Positions 32,383 to 42,296 of a stretch of 64,000 bases of DNA are shown here, piece after piece. The notes beneath the pieces were generated by a model. That model was not told the DNA's origin and made no database searches. It saw nothing but the letters and a program-made list of their open reading frames with translations. The stretch lies in contig CM066287.1 of assembly GCA_033816765.1 (NCBI GenBank), positions 7,130,001 through 7,194,000 on the forward strand, given 5' to 3'. This stretch comes from Nothopassalora personata (lineage: Eukaryota; Ascomycota; Dothideomycetes; Mycosphaerellales; Mycosphaerellaceae). The position numbers were made by a program, and so were the translations under genes. Positions within the stretch are counted from its first letter, which is position 1. The number at the start of each line of letters is the position of its first letter.

Positions 32383-33183
32383 ATGACCTCGCCACGCCCA
32401 ACAAAGCGCCGCCGCTGCTCAGGCTACATCTCCCCTCCCCTGACCGACGACGACAACCTCGACAACCTCAACGTCCTGAACCATGGCCTGAACGTTCTCA
32501 CGACAGAAGCAGAAGCCCTTGCTTCCATCTCCTGCCTCTACGCCACCTCGGAAACTGCCCGAGACGGCCTCACATCCGCCGTCAAAGCAGTGGTCAATGC
32601 CAACGCCCATGGCGGCAAACTCATCGTGTGCGGTGTAGGCAAATCGGCCTACATCGCAATGAAATTGGTCGCCACATCTAAATCCCTGGGCATCGCGGCA
32701 AGTTTCATGCATGCGACCGAAGCAGCGCATGGCGATTTGGGAGATGTACGTGCGAAGGATGTGCTTTTGTTTATCTCGTTCAGTGGCAAGACGCCAGAGT
32801 TGCTGAACGTGCTACCGCATATTCCCAAATCCGTGCGAGTAATGGCCATGACTTCGCATTTATCGAGGGCAGACTGTCAGCTGCTGGTTGAGAGGACGGA
32901 TGGAATTTTACTTCCGGCGCCCATTCACGAAAAAGAAGAGACTACCTTCGGAGTCTGCGCTCCGACGACTTCGACGACCGTTGCGTTGGCAGTATCTGAC
33001 ATGCTGGCCCTGACAGTGGCGAACGAAATGCATCACGGAAAGACGAAGCAGGTCTTCAAGCGCAATCACCCAGGAGGGGCGATTGGGATGACCCACCGCG
33101 AAGTTGAAGCATTGAGGGACTTTGAGGTTGATGTGTCAGTGGTGGAGTTACCGATCCCGAGCATTCCAGCGATGGAGAAGTGA
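32383..33183 (+). CDS. SIS-domain sugar isomerase-like protein (KpsF/GutQ type)
   Basis: Intronless gene of 266 residues. The frame extends upstream without ATG; 32383 is its first ATG and gives MTSPRPTKRRR. The SIS domain covers residues 50-220: GGKLIVCGVGKSAYIAMKL, SLGIAASFMHATEAAHGDLG, VLLFISFSGKTPELLNVLP, SHLSRADCQLLVERTDGIL and the C-terminal HPGGAIG. This order matches bacterial arabinose-5-phosphate isomerases, with LGD replacing HGDLG variants only slightly, but the CBS pair found in those enzymes is absent. The protein probably binds or isomerises a phosphosugar. The real substrate in fungi is not known to me. Confidence 0.85.
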   Translation: MTSPRPTKRRRCSGYISPPLTDDDNLDNLNVLNHGLNVLTTEAEALASISCLYATSETARDGLTSAVKAVVNANAHGGKLIVCGVGKSAYIAMKLVATSKSLGIAASFMHATEAAHGDLGDVRAKDVLLFISFSGKTPELLNVLPHIPKSVRVMAMTSHLSRADCQLLVERTDGILLPAPIHEKEETTFGVCAPTTSTTVALAVSDMLALTVANEMHHGKTKQVFKRNHPGGAIGMTHREVEALRDFEVDVSVVELPIPSIPAMEK

Positions 33184-33367
33184 GAGGACTGGAAGTCAAA
33201 TGGTACTTCAGGACGATGATGCTATGATGTTGTGATGCCTTGAGCCAGATGGTGTTGTCCATCTTGGACAGAGATCGAGCCATTGTCTTTCACATATCCC
33301 GTATCTTGCTCTCGTCTGCTCGACATCAGATGTAGCAGTGACAACAAAGATGGCGCCATATCAGGTC

Positions 33368-35291
33368 CTACAGACCGAGTGCGATCCTGCGCCAGCAATT
33401 CTCAATGTCTTCACAAAGCGTTGTGAATGACGGGTTCTCCAGGTTCTCGATCATGAAGTCATCGAGAGCAGCTTGCCGATCTTCTGATCGCTGCGCTGCA
33501 TACTCATCGAGCGATTTGTCCGCAGCAAGTGCATTACCTCTTGCCTGCGAGGCATGCTGCGTGAGACTCTGGTCCTCTTCGCGTCTGGAAGGAGCAGGAG
33601 GCGGTGGGGATACCCTTTTCGAAAGCTCAACCGTGTGCCTGGATGGTGCTGGTGGAGATTCCAGCTCGTGTGGCGCATCAGCCATACTGCTCTGCCGGCG
33701 CAGCGCAGACTCTTTCAATCGGTCTTCACGACTTCTCCTCAATAGTTCGTCCATCGGGAGAGCTGTGGCAGCACTCGCATTGTTAGTCGGGTCAGCTGGA
33801 GCAACCTGTGGCGTAGCTGAGAGTTGACTGTGTTTCGAGAAAATCAGCTTCCGGGGCTCATCATGGTCGTCGGCTGTGTGGAAACTGGCGCTTGAACTAC
33901 GGAAAGGTCTTTTCTGGACAGCAGTGCTAGTAGCCCACGTTCCGCGGCCGATCGGATTTGGTGTCGTGGTCTGATCGTGCAGCGCTGTCGTCGGGCGCTG
34001 CTCCACTTGGGGCTTTTTCAGCGGTGGCAGGTCAAGAGCACTTGACGGACGTGAGCTGCTGCCACTATGTCTGCTTCTAGGCATGTTCGACTGTAGTTCA
34101 TGCTTCATGGCCATCTCGATATCTTGCGTCTCTGGCAGTGCAATAGAGGTCGCAGAGACAGCCGTAGGTGGGCGTGCAGTATCAGAAGATTGAGACATGT
34201 AAGGCAGATCCAAAATTCTAGAGGAGTGTTCTTGCTGCAATGGAGGTACTGCACGCAGTCGCTGTAGATCACCTACATCATTGTCCTCTTCGCCAACTTG
34301 TTGAATTGCCTTCATATTTTCGATATTGTTGTAGGAGGACGGTCTTGTGGAAGCTGACCCGACCTGACCATATTGAGTTCCTGCCTCAGCAATCCCGTGG
34401 GGCTGATTAGGGGCCGTACGCCTCTGCCACATGGGAGCAGTCGTAGGTCGCTCAATGGCAAATTCTCCGGGCGCTACCTTCTCACCACGTTGAATGATGC
34501 GTGGAGGCGGCATGTCTGGCACCGCAGGACTGGCGTGGAATCGGTCGTCTGGTTGCAAGCTTTCAACTCGATGTGACTGACGGAGTGGACTACCTGAAAG
34601 CAGCGCTGGGCCACGAACCGTGCTTTGCCTCGCGTGAGCGGTCTGGTCTTGGCTGAAATGCGGCGAGCTGGACTGCGCAGTGAGTGGACGAAAGTCTGTC
34701 TGCGCTGTGCTTGGGCGCCCAGCGGCTCGACTGGTCCCAGGCCGTGTACTTGCTTCTCGGAATTCCATGCCACGCCATTGAAAAAGATCCACGATTTGCC
34801 GACAGTCTGCAGCTGTTTGCATGCGCAGCTGAGTTCTGTGGTCCTACGCGCTGCGTTAGCCTGACACAAACTAGACAGATGAGATTCCTGCACGAACTTG
34901 GCCATCCTTCATGCGATAACGTAAAGCGAGAAGGTTCTCTTTGGTGATGCCAAAGATGGGCAATTGCTCGATGTTTGCAGATGTCCCCTGTCGCTCGATC
35001 GCTTTGCGTGTCTCGATTGCCCGCTCAATGTAGCGATCAATATCGATTTTCTCCTGTCTCTCAGTCAGAATGGATCATGGCAGTTGTTTCGAAATGAAGA
35101 CCTACCAACACCTTTGTGGCATGAATGATCTTCAGCGAGAGCGGGCCCGTGGCATCGTTGCTGCCTTCCCCTTTGATGACAACGAAGAGGTCCAGAGCAG
35201 AGAGATGCTCCCACGGGATCGTGTTGGTCTCGGAATCGCAGCCGATGGCGTAAGAGTATTTCGCCACAGGAAGGCATATATCGATGGTCAT
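33368..35291 (-). CDS. Candidate meiotic recombination protein, Rec114/Rec7-like
   Basis: Three exons, 35291-35106, 35053-34898 and 34828-33368, would give 600 residues. Exon 1 (MTIDICLPVAKYSYAI, then TIPWEHLSALDLFVVIKG and LKIIHATKVL) resembles the N-terminal PH-like part of Rec114 with its KYS...W-HLS pattern. Exon 2 continues with IDIDRYIERAIETRKAIE and ITKENLLALRYRMK. A long Ser/Pro/Thr-rich disordered stretch follows. The last 30 residues (FMIENLENPSFTTLCEDIENCWRRI) match the shape of the C-terminal helical motif of Rec114, which binds Mei4 in meiotic double-strand break formation. The second intron uses a GTTCGT donor and contains GCTAAC. The identification rests on short motifs; the coding call is firmer than the family call. 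Confidence 0.5.
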
Positions 35292-35744
35292 TTTGGTGGT
35301 TAGTGCTGGACAGTTAGCTTCGACAATAGGAGGCTCTTCTCGAGCCGAGCATTGCGTCCTTTCATAAGTCGCATGACAGTCTGCACACCGGGTACATGTA
35401 CTGTGTGATGTATAGAGACGATGATGCTGACATGGAAGACGACTGAAATACGTGAATGGCAGGGGCGATCCGCCGACCCCTGCCATTTTAGTGCCGGCCG
35501 TGGCCGTGACCCTTGCCCACGCGCAACTCTCGCGGCAGGCGCAATGCGCTGCTGGAAACTGCACCTCGAAAGAGAGGACACCGGATTCCTCCAGCACTTT
35601 TGTCCGCGCATCGCCTCTGGTATTGATGTTGATCCCAGGTCCAGTAACATGCGCGACACGATAGCGACTCTTACATGTTGCAATCTTGTGTAACACGACC
35701 ATCCCGGTAGTGCAATCGCCCACAGGCCAGCAGTCGACAACAAC
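35292..35744. promoter_or_regulatory. shared upstream region of the REC114-like gene and RSC9
   Basis: A 453-base divergent spacer. A 358-codon minus-strand frame crosses it (35061-36137), but its upstream part is antisense to RSC9 and it lacks a supported start; it is not a gene. Confidence 0.5.
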
Positions 35745-38744
35745 ATGGCTCCCAAACGCGGCCAGTCGATCGAGCCGACGGAAGAGCGCGACGAATTCAT
35801 GAAGAAGCTCGCCGAGTATCATGCCAAGCGCGGGTATGTTGGCCGGTAGTGATAGGTGGCATGGGGCCTTGGGTATGCGCTGACACGCTGGCATTGCAGG
35901 ACAAGCCTCGAGAGACAGCCCAAAATCGGCGTACGGCATGTCGACCTCTTCAGACTCTACCAGCGCGTCGTAGAAGAAGGCGGCTACGATCTCGTGTCCG
36001 ATACAAAGGCGAAACCGTTGATGTGGCGCAAGTTCGCCGAGGAGTTCATTGGCAAGAACCAGTACACGGCAGCGCAAGCATTTCAGATCAAGAACGTATA
36101 CTACAAGAACCTGGTCGCGTATGAGATCAGCACACACTGGAAGCAGGAGCCACCGCCAAAGGAGATCTTGGAGGACGTGACGGCGAAAGGTGGGAATGTC
36201 ATGACTCGGACGCTGGAGAACTACGAGAGGCCGAAGCCTCGAGAGCAGGAGAATTTAGTAAACGGCGATGCCAGCGACGCCAGTCCGGAGCAGAAGACAC
36301 CAAAGGAGGAGAGGATGGATGGCCTGGACGAGCCCGGGAGTGCGCCAGGTCGCTCTACAAGAGGACTGAGACAACAGCCTCCACAACGCGTGCTATTCCA
36401 ACCAGACATTACATCGGGCCGCCAGACCCGAGGACAACATCCGACATCGCACGCATCACCATCTCCGGCTGCTGGGATCAACGGCGTCCTGAATGCCTCG
36501 TCTCTTACGAATGGCGCTTCTGCCACTCTTGCATCATACGAACCCTCGCAGGCATATCCGCTGTCCCTGAAGCCTGTCGTCACACCTGCAAACAATCCTG
36601 AGTTCTATAAGAATGAACGCAAGAGGAAGTTGGAGGCCAACGCTGGACCATTGGCGCGGAAGTACCGCAACATCATGCTTCCTGGAACTGGCTTCATTGG
36701 TCCTAACATATACATCCGCGCACAGCTCGCCTTACAGAGCGGACTACCCGACGAGGAGCGCTATGCGCTACACCATCTTGTCAAGATCAGCTATGAACGT
36801 GGCGACAAATACCGCTTTGACCAGTTCCCTGGCTTGGCAGATGCTCTGACCAAGAAGGTCCTGCAAGTGACAGGCTTGTTCTACGACATTGATTGGGATG
36901 TCACGTACGATGAAGAGTTCTTTGCTGGCGACGATGAAACCTTGAACGGACTTGATGGAACACCTGACATCCTCCAACGGCTGCAATCTCGAATCCCGAC
37001 CATTACGGACGATACGGTGTTGACGGGCGACTTCCTGACCCAGCTCAACCGCATAACAGAGGCTGGGCTTGTCATACGCAACATGACGCTGCAAGAAGAG
37101 AATGCAGCTTACCTCGCGCGCTTGCCTTTGATTCGCGACCTCATAGCTGTCGTGCTCAATCTACCCGAGCACTCAAGCATAGTCGAGCTTCGCCACTACA
37201 TGCTTGACGTTGCTGAGCAAGTGCTGAAATATATTGACATCAGCTCGCACGATGCGATCTACCAAGGTCTACTGTCGCACATCACGGGCCAGGACCGTGG
37301 GGCCGTTGCCACAGCGCTCAGGACGATCAGCAGGATCGCGATGTCGCATCCCCAACCTAAACGCCTGGAAGATGTTCCTCTCAATATTCTGCGACACGTC
37401 CAGGACCTCCTACTCATCGAAGACGAAGAGCTACGCTCCGCGTGTCTCGACTTTCTCGGCCAGTATACATCATTCAGTGACAATGTTGAGACCTTGGTTC
37501 AAAGTCTCGATGCAGAAGTGCTGGCGCATCAGCTAAGCCGGCTCGTGCTGTTCACAGCAAAGGAATACAAGCAGCAGCGTCACATCCGGAGACAAGAGGT
37601 CAACGAAAGCATCGCGCCTGTGCCACGACTATCCAAGAGCATCGTGGACCAGCTGCTGAAGCTCGAAGAACCTGAACGGTCATCTGAGTGGCTCCGTATG
37701 TGCTTCCAGGCCGATGCAACTGCTGAGATGACACAGATCTCCTTATGGCAAGCATATCAAGGCACATTTGCACCTTACCACGCGACACACCCACATCTCA
37801 TCGCTGGCGATTTCATTAAGAACGTAAGCACCACATTTCCAGGTGCCACTGCTCAGGTGGCCGGGTCCAACAAATATGTCATCAAGGGCATAAGATCTCG
37901 AGAAGTGCCCGTCGACACAGGAATATTGGCAGGTTCAAAAGCTACAGACAAAGGGAAGGAGCTCACTCGCTGCCACTGGAAGTTCACGGTCCACGTCGAC
38001 GGCAACAGAGACCCAAACACTGGCATGATGACGGCTCCACAAACGCAAGAACGCGAATGTGCAGAGTGGTCGCGCACCAGCGATGACATGCTTCAGCACA
38101 TACTGTCCAACCACCTGCAAATGCCTAAGAAGCCGTCAGCGGCCAGAGACGAGGACAAGATGGACGTCGATTCAGGAACATCTTCTCCTGCAGTCGATGG
38201 GAAATCCGCTGGGGCGAGTGCCAGTAGCTACAATTTCGACTTTGAGGCGGCGGACAAGACTACCTATATCTGTCGATGGGCAGACTGTCAACGCTCATCG
38301 GCCGAATTCAGCGGTGGGAACATGTCGCGTACCGTCCTGTTTGCTAAGCATGTCAGGACTCATCTCCCAGAGAATGAGCCGTCGAGGTCGAAGCACAATC
38401 TTAAGAGCGATGCGCTGCTTGGTGCTTCGCCAGTGGAGATCACACGGCTGACGATGCTCGAGGACGAAAAGGGCGACGCCACTGGTGTGCCTCTTCGAGC
38501 AATTCTCGTACTTAGGAACATGGCACGCTTCATGCCACAACGTCTCGAGATGACAGGCGGCGCAGGTGCTATCAGGAGTGGGCACAAGAAGGAGCAAAAG
38601 AGCGATCTACTTGCCCACATATTCGACACTGAGGTGCGCGAACGCTTGTTCTATGCAATGTCGCATAGCAAGACCATTAGGGACTATGCGGGTGCAGTGT
38701 TCAGAGCGATCAAGCAGAGCGAAGCCAGGACTTCGCAGACTTGA
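35745..38744 (+). CDS. RSC9: RSC chromatin-remodelling complex subunit Rsc9 (ARID protein)
   Basis: Two exons, 35745-35833 and 35900-38744, give 977 residues. The intron (GTATGT...TTGCAG) joins YHAKRG to TSLERQPKIG inside the ARID domain (about residues 12-125). ARID landmarks are FMKKLAEYH, VDLFRLYQRVVEEGGYDLV, WRKFAEEF and IKNVYYKNLVAYE. The middle is armadillo-like helical. An RFX-like winged helix at about 643-720 has LWQAYQGTF, LIAGDFIKNVSTTFPGA and YVIKGIRSR. A zinc-finger-like segment near 819 (CRWADCQ followed by FAKHVRTHL) matches Rsc9/ARID2 architecture. The protein is nuclear and targets the ATP-dependent RSC remodeller to DNA. Confidence 0.88.
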
Positions 38745-39011
38745 GGAAGATCATGTCTGTATGACTTTAGCGAGGCGTTGCGACCGCGATGATGAGCATC
38801 GCTATGTGTATTTGTATTATTGTCGCTGGCTCTGCCAGCGGAGTCGTTGAGCGGCGCCACCACTTTTGCATGTCAGTGTCGAAGCCGATGTGCTCCTGCA
38901 TCAAGCTTTCAGCAACATCTAGTACTCATCATTACTTACCTCCCGTGCTTTTATTCTTCCCTTCCTATTCACCCTATTGATAGCTGTGCTCCTGTTGCCG
39001 CCGTGCTTCGA

Positions 39012-40331
39012 ATGCGATGCCCGACATGGCGGGCACGTCGTTGGTTCCATGACGTTTGCCGCACCTTCTTCTCCCACCACCATTCCATCAACAACTCAAA
39101 CCCGCGTTCTGCCGCTCGGGTGATTCAACAATCTTCAGCAACGAAGAGGCAAGACATAAAAATTGATCGCTTTATATCTCGCCGATTCCATCAAGAAGCC
39201 CGAATAAAAGTCTCCGCGTTGGAGCAGTGGGACCCAGTTCAAGCAGCCTTCGTCAAACCGCCACATACCGACGATATGGGCAAGGCAGAGCTTGAGGCGG
39301 CTCAAGCCATACTGGGCATTACACCTACTCAGGCCGGTTCGACGGTCGCCGATGGTGTGGTGCTTGTCTGCGTTGACTGCGAGGCGTATGAAATGGCGCA
39401 CCACAAGATTACTGAGATTGGCATATCTGTGTTGGACACGAGGACCTTGCGCGACGTTCGTGAAGATCACCACCCATGCTTCGAGTAAATCTGCTGACGT
39501 CTCCCAACAGCTCTCGCCAAATGACAGCGCAGACCAATGGTTTTCGAAGATAACATCGCGCCACTTCAGGATCAACGAATATGCCGACTTGGTCAACAAA
39601 AGGTACATCAAGGGCAATCCCGAGGCGTTTGCTTTTGGCACGAGCACGTTCATCGACGAGAAAGACGCCAAGTCTGTTCTGCGACGCGTCTTTGAAGGGC
39701 CCGCTGTCGCAAACGCAGATGGAGTTGTGACAAGGAGAAACGTTGTTGTTGTAGGTCACGGTCTGAAGAACGACGTGAAGTTTCTACATCATCTAGGGTT
39801 CTCCTTCGATAGCATTCCGAACATCGTTCGCAGATTAGACACGCAATCGCTGGTCGGATCAAAGAATGACAGCGTTGGGCTGTCCAGGCTGCTTCGAGTC
39901 CTTGATATCGAGGTACAGCCGGGGCATTTGCACAACGCAGGTAATGATGCAGCATACACGCTACGAGCATTTGTGCAGACAGTACGTTAGAATCTCTTAC
40001 TCATTCTGCACAACGCTGACAGATTTCGTAGGCTCTGAAGGAACATGCTACTCCAGGAAGTGTTTCCAGCGCGATACACGCGGCGCGGGCGGAGGCACGC
40101 GTAGCAAGAGCTGCCAAAAGAGTCGCCACAGCAGCTGCTCGAGCGATCACGGAATCTAGCGCAACGGATCAGGACTTGGAGACGAGCATCGAACCTCTGA
40201 TAGATGCTGATGCTTCTGCCGCCAGCATACAGTACAGCATCTCAGATCACAAGCCGAGCTCTAGGCAAGAGCGTTCGATGGAAGACTACGAGCCTGTTGA
40301 AAACAAGATGTCTGGAGGCAGGAGAAGTTGA
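39012..40331 (+). CDS. Gfd2/YDR514C-like RNase H-fold nuclease-domain protein, probably mitochondrial
   Basis: Three exons, 39012-39455, 39511-39981 and 40032-40331, give 404 residues. The first ATG yields an Arg-rich, acid-poor start (MRCPTWRARRWF) that could be a mitochondrial presequence. The fold is DEDD exonuclease-like: VLVCVDCEAYEMAHHKITEIGIS carries the first acidic pair, VVVVGHGLKNDVKFL the second, and HLHNAGNDAAYTLRAFV the third with the final Asp. Intron 1 needs a GTTCGT donor to keep LDTRTLRD joined to LSPNDSADQW. Intron 2 (GTACGT...CGTAG) extends the protein past a stop into an Ala/Arg-rich tail (HAARAEARVARAAKR). Fungal relatives are annotated as Gfd2-type; their substrate is unknown. 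Confidence 0.78.
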
Positions 40332-41350
40332 TGCGAAGAGCAGAGCGACGTGCCCTCAAAAGATCGCGGACGCTCATGATACGTCGAGTGGCATCGTGAT
40401 ATAAGGGAGGACATTGTCAGTGGACTACGTCCTACCCTTGCGGTGCACACATGTGCAGTATCTGCTCCGCTGCACAGCGAGTTGGCAAGTTCCGGGTGAT
40501 TGATCGCAAGCATTTCAAAGGATCCGAGCTGAGCAAAGTGATCGTCGTCGAAGGATTCCCGCCACAAAGGTGTACCCTAAACGTGCAACACGTTCGGATT
40601 TGGTCTGATAATTTGTCTTTCTCGTTGCTTGAACAAGATGATCATTCCAAACAAACCATGACCAGAGCGGCTCTAGGTTCCTCTTCAAAGATCAAGAACG
40701 TTATCGTACGCACCGGCTGCCTTTCATGCCTCGCTACTGGTGTCAAGTGCAACGGCATCAACACAGGATGTATTCGCAATGTACCAGAAGAATAGAAGGT
40801 CAACAGCAGCAGTATCACATGGCAATGGCACGGAACATGGCGCGGACGAAGTGACGAACTCCATTGCCGTCCCGAGCGCTCCGCCTCGTACTACAGCAGA
40901 TGCTCTTACTCGAACGTGCGGGAGCGTAGCTACCTACGTAGCGAGGACCATAGCAATCCATACGAGGAGTGCGCGTCGTGCTATAGCCAGGTCATTCCCT
41001 GTCTTGTCCTCCTATCAGGGCCTGCTTTGCAATGCTGTTCATCAGAATCTACAAGAGCGGCGGCAACGAACTTTGTCACCAGCCCTCGGCGCGTCAGACA
41101 GCGCCGTCGTCAATCATGATCATAGTATGTTATGCCGAGAACGAGAGTGGCGGTCACAAAAGCTGGATGAACGTGGGGAGGGGGGGGGAGCTGAGGTAGT
41201 GCCCACTGCCACTGGAGAGAGAGGTGGTGAGGATGTCCACATGGGTGGGACTCGACGACGACGCTCCTTCAGGCCTCGTTTCCTGGTTGGCCATCAGCTT
41301 GAAGAGGCCGGAAACGAGAAAAGGGAGTTGTTGCCATTATTATGCATTGC

Positions 41351-41373
41351 TTACCTACCTACCTACCTACCAT
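41351..41373. repeat. (ACCT)n tetranucleotide microsatellite
   Basis: About five tandem copies of TACC/ACCT. Confidence 0.9.
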
Positions 41374-42220
41374 GCCTCTCGTCGCTGGCTAATAAGGTCG
41401 CGAACTGTCAGCAGGGTTGGCCTCCTGTTCGGCAGCTATGGCGCTGCCACTACATACATGCATGCTACTGCATTCCTCCCCGACTCCGGCTTGGCCGGGT
41501 CTGATATCAACCCGAATATCAAGCTAATATGTCTCTGCTACAGCGTCTCGACACACTCAGTGGGAAGGTGGTTTTGTTCGCATAGCCGCACCTGGTCGTG
41601 TCGAAGCAAGCGCCCCGACTAGCCGTAATTAATGCTGGCATCTCTCTAGAGCCAGGCTTACGATATAACCCTCCGACGTGTCAAGACGCCGTACCCAGTC
41701 AGTGAGTCGACGTGCGATCAGCACGCCGTCACAATCTGTCCCAGAGCAATAAAAGCAAGAGGGAGAGGGACTTGTTCGAGCGATTCTCATTCGTTGTCAA
41801 CGTGTAAATGTCACACAGAGACGTTATGGATAGGTATATATGTACATTGCATTGCGCACCACAATCTAAACATACAGAAAAAGCCCAAAGCTCAGGTAGT
41901 CAGTGTGAGCAGGGCATCAAAGCAGGACGTTGTTGCAATTGTGGTATCTCGTTTGTCCCATCATGTAGCAATAAGATAGAAATAATACATCTGTGACTCG
42001 AGCACGACCTGAATCGTGCTTCATGTATTTTGGTGGGTTATTGCCCTGTATGACGCTCGTGAGCAGCTATTCACAGACGGCGCTCGCTCTGTGCTGTGAC
42101 GTAGTGTTACGGTGGTCGGCTGTAGTAGCCGTGATGCAAGCATTCGTCGTTTGTATTGGCGCACTTTATGTTGACTCGCCTTGCGAGGCGCCATGCGTTG
42201 TAAAGACAGATAATGTGTTT

Positions 42221-42245
42221 CGAGAGAGAAAGAGAGAGAGATAGA
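42221..42245. repeat. GA-rich simple repeat
   Basis: A CGAGAGAGAAAGAGAGAGAG tract just beyond the 3' end of the kelch-protein gene. Confidence 0.8.
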
Positions 42246-42296
42246 GTTCTCGAGAGAAGCTTCGGTACCGTCCGTCGACGATGGATATCACGGGTG

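Larger units (their letters stand above)
40332..42296. other. gene-poor region with simple repeats and a possible zinc-cluster relic
   Basis: About 1.97 kb without a convincing gene. A frame near 40690-40795 contains RTGCLSCLATGVKCNG, like the first half of a fungal Zn2Cys6 DNA-binding cluster, and then ends at a stop; no continuation is recognised. The region also holds a CCTA repeat, a G-rich run near 41176 and a GA-rich run. Confidence 0.5.

Noticed and set aside
35061..36137. 358-codon minus-strand frame
   Set aside because: Only its last part (35106-35291) is real, as exon 1 of the REC114-like gene; the remainder is antisense to RSC9 or promoter.
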